A stretch of 64,000 bases of DNA from Prunella strophiata (lineage: Eukaryota; Chordata; Aves; Passeriformes; Prunellidae), in the NCBI GenBank assembly GCA_036583965.1, contig JAZBQD010000014.1:4930191-4994190 (forward strand), in the 5' to 3' direction. Both the position numbers and the translations under genes were made by a program. Positions 11,060 through 21,263 of the stretch are shown one piece after another. How positions within the stretch are numbered: position 1 is the first letter of the stretch; each line of letters starts with the position of its first letter. A model generated the notes under the pieces. The model ran no database searches, was not told the origin of the DNA, and was given only the letters and a program-made list of their open reading frames with translations.

Positions 11060-12429
11060 ATCACCTTTATTAAATTATGGCATGCATTTAATTGCGTGGA
11101 TGCTGGTTCGTCTTTGAAACAGCAAAATGGGAAATTAGGGGGAAAAAAAGATGCTTTTTGCACTGAATTTCTGCTTTGCTGACAACACCAAAATGACCCT
11201 CCTTTCTAAAAGCCATTTTACACACCAGTGTGGAGTGACAGCCCAGGAGGAGCACGGCCTCATCCCAAGCCTTGGAACTGGCCCTTTCTGTCCACAGGGA
11301 GAGAAGAGACCTTTATATCACCTGTGCCTCTATGCAGGACATTTTGTTCACTGCAACTGAAACGTAGCAGAATCTGTGAAAGATGAGTTTATAACTTCAG
11401 GGATCCCTTCAAAATTCATGAAACTTAGCAATGCATGTGAGACAACGCCAATAAGTGTGACACGACAGACTGAAAGACAAAAGACTCAAATGACACCATT
11501 CATGGAACATAAATTCTATAAAGTATTGTCCTTTTTTCACAACTACATATTATACCTGCAGCTGATACCAGGAGGGTAAAAGTCTGTATTTATCTGGCTA
11601 GATAAATACATGAATACTTCCAGTAGGTTCATTATTCTCTTGACATTATATTTGATTATAACAATAATGTGTCAATATCAGTCATGTTAGGAGGGTTTTT
11701 TTTCCCAATGAGAGAAATTTAAATTTACCAGTGCCAATATACTGTTATTTTGTGAGGTTCCAGTTATCCTTTAGATAGGGTACATAAGGTGCACCTTAGA
11801 TTGGCTATCTTTTACCTTTAATGGGCTCAAAATAAATGGTAACTGGAACTGTAGAGCTGAAGTTAGCCACATAAATACATCTGATACTAACACTCAACTC
11901 ACAAACAGAATTCTCTGTCTACAACCATTTTGGATTGTCTCTGTGTGTACTAAGCAATTGCAGTTATGCTATTAAATTGATTCTGTAATGGAAGTCCCTT
12001 TTTATTTTCTTACAGTTCATGCAAATTTTTCAGCTTTGCTGACATTTCACTACTAAAAAAAACCACGAAGGAATTTGTCCTGTATGTAAATTTTGTGTGC
12101 ATTGCAATTCACTTTGTTCAGGATTGTTGCATTCTGCTGTAATTAAAACATAGATACTTAATATAAGAGAACTTGGGTCACTGAGCTGCTCTTGAGTAGT
12201 TTAAAAACCTGTAAGTAACTTATCATACAAAGGAAATTTAAGCCATTTTAGACCTGAGAAATTGTAAGTTTTCAATGATGATTTCGTCATGTGTATTTGC
12301 TTACTTTTTGCAACTTATCATTCTCTAAAATCAAACTTTTTTTCCCCCCTCTATGTGTTATTTTTCCTTTCTTTTTCTTCCCTCCTTTTTTTCTAGATAC
12401 TTTTTTTTTTTAATCTCCAGCACCTTTTT

Positions 12430-12670
12430 TTGCCAGGCAGCGGGTTCTAAGCAGAGGCGTCCATTAGACAGAGGGAGCGCTGGGTTTGGAGCCCCCCCGG
12501 CAGCGTGGCCGCGGTGCTGCCCGGCGGAGCAGCGCTGCCCGCTCGCACATTGCGGGCGGGAGCGCCGCGCTGCCGGCAGTGCCGCTGGAGCGGGATCTCC
12601 GTGCGGGGCTGCCAAGGGGCCGCCGCTCACCTGCGGCCGGGGAGCGGGGCCCGCGGTCCCGAGGCGTGAA
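12430..12670. promoter_or_regulatory. isolated small CpG island
   Basis: About 240 bp have very high GC and roughly thirty CpG dinucleotides. They are flanked abruptly by a pyrimidine-rich tract on the left (12337-12425) and a purine-rich tract on the right (12668-12800). On the minus strand GCCGCAG followed by GTGAGCG (around 12625-12632) would be a good splice donor, so a minus-strand first exon is possible. Frames across the block have no recognisable product. The block may be a secondary promoter or a retained unmethylated element belonging to the 12-20 kb complex. Confidence 0.5.
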
Positions 12671-12799
12671 AAAAAACGGGGGGAAAAAAGTTGCAAGATA
12701 AACAACATTATGTCGGTAGCACCCTTAAAAACCTGCTAATGCAACCACCCCTTTTAATGCCTCCTTTCTTGGAGGAAAAAAAAAAAAAAAATTAAAAAT

Positions 12800-14989
12800 A
12801 AACCACTCGTCTTATAAGAGTGCCAGTTTCACTTACGTTGATACCGGTTTAATGCCAAGTTTTCTGTACAACACTATTGTTAAAGTTGATACAATACAAC
12901 AGTATTGTTAAAGTACAGTGTACTGAAGGAAGTGTGTTTGCAAAATGCTTCATTATGTTTTGAAGGGAAGGGTGTAGAAATACATCCTCATTCAGCTTGC
13001 TTTTACAGTTTAGATCATTTCAGAATTACCCATTTAGTATTTCAGTATTTTTTCCCCATAATTTGGTAGGCCATTGATCCATTGGAATTAATGCAAGTTA
13101 TCCAGCAGTAAATAGAACTTTCCTAAGCGACCTGCACAATGGCACTATGTGTAATTGCTGTCCTTTCTCTGAAGTGTGCACCCCTGTAATCCCCAGACTA
13201 GTCCTTTCCCAGAATGGTGCACAAGACTGCTTTGCTTTTCTAGATGGATTTTAATTATTTTTATTTTTAATTCCTAGAGAGTACCTCTTAAAAAAAAAAA
13301 AAAAAGCTGTCTAAACATTAAGTAAAATTATTCTTGGTGATTTTTTTTTTATAATCTGCACTGGAATTATTTTAATGATACAATAAAATAAAAAAGGAGG
13401 AATGTACACTTTTCTGGATAACTTAATCTTAAAAAAAAAAAAAAAAAGGAAATATGTTTACTGGATTATTTAAAGAAAAACAACCTACGAATGCACCTGA
13501 CCATCTTTTATTAAATATTTCTGAAGGCTGTTAGATTATAAACCACCCCATATTGCAAATGAGATGTATTATCTGGAGAGCAAAAAATCATGATCTGTAT
13601 AGAGGTGACCTCAGTGTAGATGTCTCTGTCATACCAAACTGAGAAGAAAGAACAAGAGATGCCACTCTGAGTTAAAATACAAGGAATTTAATTAGTCTTC
13701 AGCCAGAGTATTTATAATGAGTTTCCAATAGACAGAACTTGAGATAAAGGAAAAGAAAGGAGGTATAAAATTTGGTAATAGTATAAACTGTGGTGTGAAA
13801 ATACTCGCTTACTACTATTTGCATAATTTGAATTTATTCAGGGGTGATGAATCTTAAAATAATTCTTTCACCTCCCCTTTTGGAATTCCATTTCTGTTAA
13901 GTGAAGCTTACAAGTTGAATTTGAGGTAATTGTTTTCCTGTTTCCTGAATCCCTAATTTTTTAGTTCTGTGGTAACCTAAAGTTAGACAACTTTCAACCT
14001 TACTTCACAACTGTGGTGACAGACAGAATGCATATATGTGTCTCCTTGAGGAAGGGTGGATGAATACAAGCCATATTTATGTAAAGGCAAGGCACTTTTA
14101 ACCCTCCAAATGCACCAGAATTATCCCCATTAGGAGCAGGCAAAAGAAGGGATGAACCTCAGCTGTTTTCACATTAACAAAAAATGAGAAAGGAAGGGGC
14201 AGGTATGGAGAGTAAAGAACAAGAGGACCTTTGTTTTATATAGAAAGTAGAAAAATAAATAGGGAGCTAAAAATCATGTCTGAGAAACAAGGGGGGAAAG
14301 TCATTCAGAAAGCTGATTAAATACAAGTAAAACACTCTGAACTAAGCAATTTGTCTATGTAAGTCCGATCCTTCCCTAAAAAATAGGTCTGTCTTTTATA
14401 TTTCATTGGCATTAAAAGTTGTTGACTACACTGTCACATGTCATCTCTTTTTTTTTTTTTTTTGTGCAGGGTTAAAATTCTCAGTTGTGGATGTTCTGTT
14501 AAAATAAATACTATCAGGAATGTCATGCCATTATTTTAAAACAAAAATTATAAGAGTTTTAGCTGGATGTGATGGCTATCTGCTGCTGAGGCTGTTATCC
14601 AGAAATTTTGCTTGCTTTTACTTTTTAACCACCCAGAATTCAGCACATCCTCTGCATTCACAGTCTATATGCAATAGAGACCAGTTATTAGAAGAGGTCA
14701 GAATTACTAGGTGTCATTTTACTGAAAAAATATTTGTGGGAAAGTTACTGTTTAAATATCTTGTCAACTGTGTCCTGATAATCTCTAGTATGCTTTTACT
14801 GTAATTCCCTAAAAATAAATATTAGAAACATTTTGTGGTTTCACGCCATTAAAAAAAAAAAAAAAAAAAAAAGTTGTTAAGGGAAAACCATAAAACATAT
14901 ATTTTGCTTACAGAAGAAATGTGTATTCTCCTCAGAATGCTGGTGGTTGAGCATTTTCTGGAGATCTGAGGCTGGATCGAAATGGGTAA
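12800..14989. other. AT-rich spacer between the two small CpG blocks
   Basis: Apart from short poly-A and poly-T runs (about 13291, 13432, 14447 and 14851) there is nothing recognisable. A minus-strand donor-like site (CAAC before GTAAGTG) occurs near 12834-12839, without a supported exon. Confidence 0.45.
14851..14872. repeat. run of 22 A
   Basis: A homopolymer following ACGCCATT. No SINE or processed-gene body is recognisable on its left, so I do not call it a retroposon tail. Confidence 0.9.
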
Positions 14990-15245
14990 CAGAGGTTCCC
15001 TAAATTTGCCACGGCAGGAGTCGTTGGAGCTCGGAGAAACCCACATGTGCCACCCTGTGCCCTCTCGACTTGGCTGAGAGGGAGTTTTGCGAGCAGAGCT
15101 CGCTCGCTGCCAGGCCTGGGGCTGGAGCCGGGCTCCGCGGCCGCGCTGCTGCTCCCGCCCGGGCAGCGCTGCCCGTGCCAGGCACAGGGCGGGCACCTCT
15201 GCGGCTGCCTCGAGAGCCGGCATACCTGGGCATGGAAGGGAGCCT
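14990..15245. promoter_or_regulatory. second small CpG-dense block
   Basis: GC-rich sequence with many CpG, including a NotI-type GCGGCCGC site around 15138-15145, is set in AT-rich DNA. Open frames on both strands (14849-15372 minus, 15047-15467 plus) overlap each other and change composition at the island edges, so they look like island artefacts. It probably acts with the larger island at 17.6-20.0 kb. No motif fixes a strand. Confidence 0.45.
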
Positions 15246-15754
15246 CTGTCACCATCTTTACCACAGCTGGGCACTGAAGTGCTGCACTTGGGAGGTTATG
15301 GAAGGAGGAAATGCATTTTGGAAAGAGCCTCCAAGTGTGAAACCCTCTGCTCCATTTTGCAGGATAGTGCATTGGAGAGCAGCCACTTGGGATGGGATAG
15401 AGACGTATGTCTGTGGGTTTTCTTTTTACATTGCAGTTTTTTCTATCACCTCATGATCAATATTTAGTGGAATAAAATATCAATTAATATATTCTTTTTC
15501 CTGAAAAATATTTTACAAACTTCGACACACATGATACTGACTTTTCCAATCAGTTGAAGCTGCATAGCTGCTTTGAAAGTATATCAGGAAAGTAATGATA
15601 GCATAAGCAAAATGAATAGTAAGTGAGAGGGACAACTATGACTTTCTTTAAGTAACTATGTAATCCCTTTTTTCTTATGGTAACATATTTTCCACAAAGA
15701 AGATTCTTCAAGGTTGAATCTTGTACAGTCTCCTCCCCCTCTCCACCCTCCCCC

Positions 15755-15755
<1 letters not shown>

Positions 15756-15785
<30 letters not shown>
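15756..15785. repeat. uninterrupted run of 30 C
   Basis: Thirty consecutive C on the plus strand are preceded by further C-rich sequence (15731-15755). The minus strand is a run of 30 G, able to form G-quadruplexes. Length in the assembly is probably approximate, because homopolymers of this size are hard to sequence. Confidence 0.95.
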
Positions 15786-15879
15786 ACCAGTGCAGGGCAA
15801 ATCAAATGCTTGACAACGTTTTTTGTTAGGAAAGCACATGAAAAAAAAATTTGAATATACCAATAACAGAAAAAGTCTA

Positions 15880-16140
15880 TATATTTTTATTGCAAGAAGG
15901 AGATTTCATTGGCTGAATGAAATGGCGAGATGTGACGCAAAAGGACACTTGGACGGTGGAAATGCTGATGTATGCCAAAGCAGTCGCACCAAGAAATGCT
16001 GTTGCTATGAGAGAAACAGAGGGAGAGGGAGGGAGGGAGGGAGAGACCGTGAGAGAGCAACTTGTGGAGGCCTTAGTTTTCCTTTTTGGCTTATAGCAGA
16101 GAGACTGCAACGTCTCCCGTTTCTAGCAGGGCGGGTTTAG
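15880..16140. promoter_or_regulatory. CpG-retaining segment with an inverted CCAAT box and GGGA tract
   Basis: TTTCATTGGCTGAATG (about 15904-15919) holds ATTGGCT, the inverse of an NF-Y CCAAT box. It is followed by several CpGs in otherwise CpG-poor DNA and by a (GGGA)n tract at about 16019-16044. The segment could be a proximal promoter element. Frames on both strands through it do not look like a known protein. Confidence 0.35.
16019..16044. repeat. short (GGGA)n purine tract
   Basis: Five or six imperfect GGGA units occur on the plus strand. The same purine word appears on the minus strand of the large 12-bp array 2.6 kb away. Confidence 0.8.
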
Positions 16141-16429
16141 GAGCTTCCAGTGGGTATTTTCATGAGGCTGAGCATTTAGAGGAGAGGAGGGAGATGAGAG
16201 AGATGCAGGTCACCTTAGAGCACAAAAGCAATTGGAAAGTAGGAGGCTGTATGTACTGAGCCAATGATCTGTGCTATGATAGATATACAAATTAGTACGG
16301 CAGATGAAGCAGCTTAGCTCATTATCCACCTGATGGTACTGAGACTTACAATTCAAAATGACAGAATTAAAATGCAGGCACACACAGACACACACAGACA
16401 TATATTTATAATGACCCCACCTTTTCATC

Positions 16430-17048
16430 TTATGAATTATCCAGCTGGGATACCGACGTCTCTTGTGTAATATTCTTAAAGAGCTGCAATAAATTCACCT
16501 TGTGAGTCCATGAGCCAGAAAAGGGGGAGAATAATTTGCAGGATTTTTTTTTTTTGTCTATCTTCTTCGGCAAGGGGGAAAAAAGTTTGTGCTATGAACT
16601 TAGCCTAGCAGCTTCTGGAACGTGAGCCAAAAGGGGCAGGAAGTTGTTTTACAATAGCGTTACAGTGATCTGCCACAAATGGAAAAAGCCAAATGTTGGA
16701 CTCGGCAAAGAGAAAAAACATCCTTCTCCCCCTCTCTTCCCTCCTCTTGCCCCTTAAGAGAGAAAGAGGGAAAGGAACGCTGAGCTAGAAGTTCTTTTTT
16801 AATTACTTCTTGTAAGTAATTGAAAGATTATCTTACTTGCATATTCCATGGCAAGCAGGAGGGAAAGAAGTATCAAAGGGACGTTTAAAAAAATGCACTT
16901 GGTAACTAGCAACGGGACTTTTGGCACAATTCCTTGAGTTTGCTTGAGGTTATGGAGGGGGGATGGGAAGAAGAAAAGCAAGTCGACGCAGCACGTTTTC
17001 TTTAAAGAAGGGGAGGGTGTTTGGAGGCAAAACTATATAATTTTTTCT

Positions 17049-17080
<32 letters not shown>

Positions 17081-17380
17081 TCAAGGAAATGTATGTTGAT
17101 CTGAAGTTGAATCCTCAGGCATTTGTGGCCCGTCCTTACAGCCTGGTATGTTTTTTGTGAGTGTGTGCGAGCGCTCTCAATCAAACAGCAATCATGGCAG
17201 CTGTTTTTCTTCCAGCACAGCAGTTGAGCTGTCTCGCCCAAATGCTTATCAGCTTTTGACTCGGTGCCAAGAGAGTTATAAGGGCCAAGCAGCCTGAGCT
17301 TGGCTGTGCAGCTGGTTTGGAAGTAAGGGCATGAGAAAACAAAATCGCAAAGTTTTTCTGTCACATACATTATTTACTTT
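16430..17380. promoter_or_regulatory. mixed-composition upstream region of the main CpG island
   Basis: The sequence is intermediate in GC, with scattered CpGs and complex, non-repetitive text, interrupted by a poly-T tract at 17041-17082. A minus-strand donor-like site (TGCAA before GTAAGA) lies near 16833-16842. Its complexity compared with the surrounding AT-rich DNA suggests selective constraint. That is inference, and cross-species alignment would decide. Confidence 0.3.
17041..17082. repeat. poly-T tract with two C interruptions
   Basis: About 42 bp are nearly pure T on the plus strand, inside the upstream part of the CpG-rich complex. It is the main low-complexity interruption in 16.4-17.4 kb and produces a lysine-rich shadow frame on the minus strand. 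Confidence 0.9.
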
Positions 17381-17422
17381 TTCAAATAGCCATTTTCAGC
17401 TCGGTAGGTTGGGGTTGGTTTT

Positions 17423-17440
17423 TGTGTGTGTGTGTGTGTG
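17423..17440. repeat. (TG)9 dinucleotide repeat
   Basis: Nine TG units occur next to the left edge of the main CpG island. It is a simple microsatellite, likely polymorphic. Confidence 0.9.
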
Positions 17441-17883
17441 CTGTAGTTCGTGGTCCTTGCGGACTGCTGTGTTACGCAGAGCGGTGTAGGTGTGTGACTG
17501 CAGAGAGGAGCCTCTTCTCTCCGTTTAATCCCGGGAGATATTTCCGTAGAAACCACCCCCCCACACACACCCCCACCTCCCCCAATTAAAAGCTTCATTA
17601 GCCGCACTGCCCTGTCAAGCATATTGCCATAGCGTGGGTGCATTTACATTCCAGCGCAGTGCCTTTCCTCCCATCGCTGCCTCTCTGCCGGGTCCCCTCC
17701 CGGCGCGCCGTCCCCATCGCAGCCCCCGGCCCGCGGGGGTACCCGGCGGGGGTCGCAGCAGAGCCGGGCTCGGTGCGTGTCCGTGTGCCCGTGGCTGCGG
17801 GGGATGGAAAGGAGCGTGTCCGCGCAGGGCCGTGCCGCTTTCATCATCAGCTCCAGCCCGCTGCGTTTCGCTGGCTCACGTCG

Positions 17884-17907
17884 TCCTCCTCCTCCTCCTC
17901 CTCCTCC
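17884..17907. repeat. (TCC)8 trinucleotide repeat
   Basis: Eight TCC units lie inside the CpG island. They give runs of Pro, Ser or Leu, or of Glu on the minus strand, in frames that have no other coding support. Confidence 0.9.
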
Positions 17908-18670
17908 GCCAGACTGCTCCAGTCGCTCACAAGAAGGAGGCTGGACTCTGGAAAGGCGGCTGCTGCTCGCATTCTTGCTGCAAGGGCCTCCCCTTCAGAC
18001 GGCCTTTGCCAGAGCAGAACTTTTGAAAATGCTGCAAATAGGATCTTCTTTTTCTTCTGCTTGCCTGAGCCCTCCTCTCCTCTCCCAGCGTTGCCGAGCG
18101 GGGCTGGTTCTCGCCTCTCCTGCTCTGTACATCCCACTGCAGAGGGCAAAGCGCCGAGGGCTCGCCCCTCTGCTCATCCCTTTCCCTCACTCCCTTTTCC
18201 CTCTATTAAGGAAATTGATTCCTTTGCCTGAGCAATGACTCGGGCTTTGCAGGTTTGTGTGCTCTGACGGCTCTTGCTGGTGATTTTCCTCCCAGGAGCC
18301 CCAGTGCACAGTGCTGCTCAGGGAACGAGCCTCTTGCTTTCTCTGCCTTTCTCTTTCTCTTTCGTAGAAATATATTTTTAATGGCTGTAGGTATCTGTAC
18401 CATGTGAAATAGGGCGTGTGATATCCCTCCAAAGCCCTTGTAATTGGACCATGGCTGAAAAGGAAGTATGGGGGGGATGTCTGGGGGGGGCAGGGGGTGC
18501 ACAGGCTGTTTCGTCCTTGCAGACCTCCCCCCCACACCCCCCCCTTTCTCTGCTGAGGAGGGAAAAGGGGATGTGCAGTAAAATGCCGTCTCTGGGACAG
18601 GTGCCAGCTCCCAGACAAAAGAAGTAAAATAGGCGGTAAAGAGGGAGGGGGGGCGGCGGGGGGGGACCTC

Positions 18671-19162
18671 GCTCCCTCCCTCGCTCCCTCCCTCGCTCCC
18701 TCCCTCGCTCCCTCCCTCGCTCCCTCCCTCGCTCCCTCCCTCGCTCCCTCCCTCGCTCCCTCCCTCGCTCCCTCCCTCGCTCCCTCCCTCGCTCCCTCCC
18801 TCGCTCCCTCCCTCGCTCCCTCCCTCGCTCCCTCCCTCGCTCCCTCCCTCGCTCCCTCCCTCGCTCCCTCCCTCGCTCCCTCCCTCGCTCCCTCCCTCGC
18901 TCCCTCCCTCGCTCCCTCCCTCGCTCCCTCCCTCGCTCCCTCCCTCGCTCCCTCCCTCGCTCCCTCCCTCGCTCCCTCCCTCGCTCCCTCCCTCGCTCCC
19001 TCCCTCGCTCCCTCCCTCGCTCCCTCCCTCGCTCCCTCCCTCGCTCCCTCCCTCGCTCCCTCCCTCGCTCCCTCCCTCGCTCCCTCCCTCGCTCCCTCCC
19101 TCGCTCCCTCCCTCGCTCCCTCCCTCGCTCCCTCCCTCGCTCCCTCCCTCGCTCCCTCCCTC
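18671..19162. repeat. perfect 41-copy 12-bp tandem array (GCTCCCTCCCTC)n
   Basis: The 12-bp unit GCTCCCTCCCTC is repeated 41 times over 492 bp with no substitution that I can find. It ends in a partial unit (GCTCT, 19163-19167) before unrelated sequence. The minus strand is GAGGGAGGGAGC, with two G3 runs per unit. Four runs therefore occur every 24 bp with loops of 1, 5 and 1 nt, which fits the standard G-quadruplex pattern. Because 12 is a multiple of three and no frame holds a stop, all six frames stay open through the array (for example REGA or GRER repeats on the minus strand). This explains the 399- and 304-codon minus-strand open frames. The array sits inside the CpG island upstream of the splice donor at 19851. 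Confidence 0.98.
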
Positions 19163-19341
19163 GCTCTAATAGGCAACAAAAATAGGAATCGAAAATCTCC
19201 GAGAGGCTGGGCTGGCGAAAGGGCTGGTGCCCGACCTGCCTTTTTGCTGAATATTTTCTCTGCGATGGGTGGGAAGGAGAAAGTTGCGGCACACTTTTTA
19301 TTCCCGTCTCCTCTGCAGACGTTTGGGAGCGTGAAGGGAGG

Positions 19342-19346
<5 letters not shown>

Positions 19347-19377
<31 letters not shown>
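19347..19377. repeat. uninterrupted run of 31 T followed by C-rich sequence
   Basis: Thirty-one T are followed at once by seven C, 185 bp to the right of the minisatellite. It lies within the promoter-like region and may exclude nucleosomes. It is the source of the poly-lysine start of the 399-codon minus-strand frame. Confidence 0.95.
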
Positions 19378-19599
19378 CCCCCCCAAACCCCCGCTTCTTT
19401 TTTTCCCTCCTTTCTACTGAATTATTCATATTGTCAGTGGTGAAGCCAGGACTATTAGCATGCATCAGACATGCTGTTTGTCTGTTTGCTAACATTCTTC
19501 ATTCAAGACTTGTTAACTACCAGACAGTAAACGATCTTTTTTCACTCTCCTTTCCTCCGTCTCCCCCCTCGCCCTCCCTCGCTCCCTCCCCTCTCTTCT

Positions 19600-19851
19600 G
19601 CCTTCCTTTCTGCCTGCTCTGCTCCCTTCCCTTCGCCGCCGTCCCTGCCACCCCTCGCAGCCGTCCATTGTTGCCGGCGGGGCCGGTGCGGGGCGCGGGG
19701 CGAGGCCGCCTCCCGGGCCTGCCCGGCCGCGCAGATGCGCCGCCTCGCCCGGAGCCTCCCGCCCGCCTTCCCGGGGACTGCGGAGCTGCGAGGGGAACAC
19801 CCAGCGCCGCATCCATCGGCGGCTCGCGGGCCGCCGTCCCGCCCTGCCCGG
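19600..19851 (+). other. candidate 5' non-coding exon ending at a splice donor
   Basis: The right edge is the donor CCCTGCCCGG followed by GTAAGC (GT at 19852-19853), which fits the vertebrate consensus well. The sequence to its left is CpG-dense and holds no long plus-strand frame with a convincing product. The left boundary is arbitrary, because no TATA box or initiator can be fixed by eye. The partner acceptor was not identified within the window. Transcript evidence is needed to confirm it. Confidence 0.35.
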
Positions 19852-21195
19852 GTAAGCTGCTCCCGCCGGAGCGCAGGGGATGCCAAGTGGGAAAATCAAG
19901 TTTCGGGAACTACGTGGGGATCGGCACATTGGCTCGCGTCTGCCTGATAATTTATGATTAACCAGGAGTGCGTTATCAGGCCGGCGAGGTCCAGGCTCAT
20001 TCGGGAGGATCGCTTTGCTGCCTATTAAGGATGTGATAGACTAATATTTGCTATTGTTGCTGTTTTTTAGGTTCTCTTCTCCCTCTCTATCGAGTCTGCC
20101 CCTCCCTTCGCTAGCCTGTTTAAAACCAGCAAGCTTCATTTTCTTAGCAGACAAAGGTCGATCACAGCTTTTATTTCTGAATGCAAATGTTCTAGGACTT
20201 GTGCCAGTCCTGCCTTCATTGAGCACAATGTAACTGCTTTCCTGAATGGCGCTTCCCCCTTCCCTTCTGAAAAATAAAAATAGAAGGGAGCTTAAGAGAA
20301 GAAACAAAGTTGGGCGGTGCAAGTTTTTTACATTTATTTAATATTTCAGTCTGTGTGAAGCATTATTAAGCATCCCTGTGCAGAGCAGCTGTAATGTAGC
20401 CACCAGCCAGTGCATGGGGTTTATTTGTAGGGACACATACGAGAGAAGGGACCTGGTGGCATTGCTCAACTCCTGGCTTTGCAGGTAACTGTCTGATGCT
20501 CTTCAATGATTGTATCTCATTGCAATTACATTTCCTGATTTTCTTAGCAACGTGAATTTGAATGTAAATATTTTCATCATTCATGTTTAAATTTTTTCAT
20601 ACCTGGAGTTGTTCAGGATTCATTTCTAATAACCATTTTTATCATATATTTTAAAAATACTGTTTTTCAAGGCCTTTAAAGGTCCATAAGTGCCAAAAGT
20701 GTATTTTCTTTTTATCTTTTACGTATGCGACCTGGCACATGCTCACGCACACTCCCACTCTCTTTCTCTTCGGGTGTTAATGAAAGAATTTATTTTAAGT
20801 AGAATACTTAAATATTAGAGTAATGCCATTTATAGACCAAAGTAGCATGTGGATAGAGATGTACTGAGTTAGGCGCAATCTGACAGATAGTTAAACACTT
20901 AGGATTTATTACTAGTGTGAAATTGCCAGACTTACAATAATAGGTATTTTCAATTCTTTATATAGACTAATCTATGTGGAAATTAAAGTATCTGAAAATA
21001 AATATATTTTAGGACACTTTATGAGGAGACTAGTCTTTTCATATACATTTCTAAACCAAAATGCTTTTTCTGCATACTGGAAAAAATGGGAGGTTTGTGT
21101 AAAATATTTTCATATTTTCCTGTTAATTTTATTTATGTCTAGGATTTAAAGTAAATAACAGACCAAATACAAATAAGTTCAGGGACTTTCTCTGC

Positions 21196-21263
21196 AAAAA
21201 ACAAAAAAAAAAAAAAAACCCCAAACTAAATCCCCCCCCCCAAAAAAAAAACAAAAAAAAAAT
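21196..21263. repeat. A-rich tract with a C run
   Basis: Long A runs are separated by CCCC and by a run of ten C. Low complexity; no mobile element can be recognised beside it. Confidence 0.85.

Larger units (their letters stand above)
9411..12329. other. AT-rich stretch after the 3'-end gene, no gene seen
   Basis: If the distal polyadenylation signals are used, the part up to about 11.08 kb is 3' UTR. The rest is AT-rich, with short frames only (the longest about 70 codons) and no splice-consistent exon. No mobile element could be named. Confidence 0.5.
17640..20030. promoter_or_regulatory. broad CpG-island promoter region
   Basis: GC-rich blocks with dense CpG lie at about 17.64-18.16 and 19.60-20.00 kb, separated by the minisatellite and by poly-T/poly-C tracts. 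The rest of the window is AT-rich and CpG-poor. An inverted CCAAT box (ATTGGCT, about 19929) and a good plus-strand donor (CCCGG before GTAAGC, 19852) fit a 5' exon that leaves the island to the right. No start codon with a convincing coding frame was found, so this is probably a non-coding first exon or a lncRNA promoter. Direction of transcription is not certain; divergent transcription is common at such islands. Confidence 0.6.

Noticed and set aside
11151..11360. FADNTK, similar to the reverse-transcriptase word FADDTK
   Set aside because: It is a single short resemblance without neighbouring reverse-transcriptase blocks, and may lie in the 3' UTR of the upstream gene.
14851..14872. Run of 22 A as a retroposon tail
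   Set aside because: There is no SINE body, processed coding sequence or target-site duplication that I can identify beside it.
14849..15467. Overlapping frames of about 125-146 codons on both strands
   Set aside because: They coincide with a small CpG block, and composition changes at its edges. The product is not recognisable.
17634..18238. Overlapping plus-strand frames of 130-197 codons in the CpG island
   Set aside because: Three overlapping frames plus minus-strand frames are open at once, as expected from GC-rich DNA with few stops. No motif or splice support is seen.
18187..19386. Minus-strand open frame of 399 codons with REGA repeats
   Set aside because: It exists only because the 12-bp array has no stops. 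It starts in the complement of a poly-T run and its ends have no coding character.
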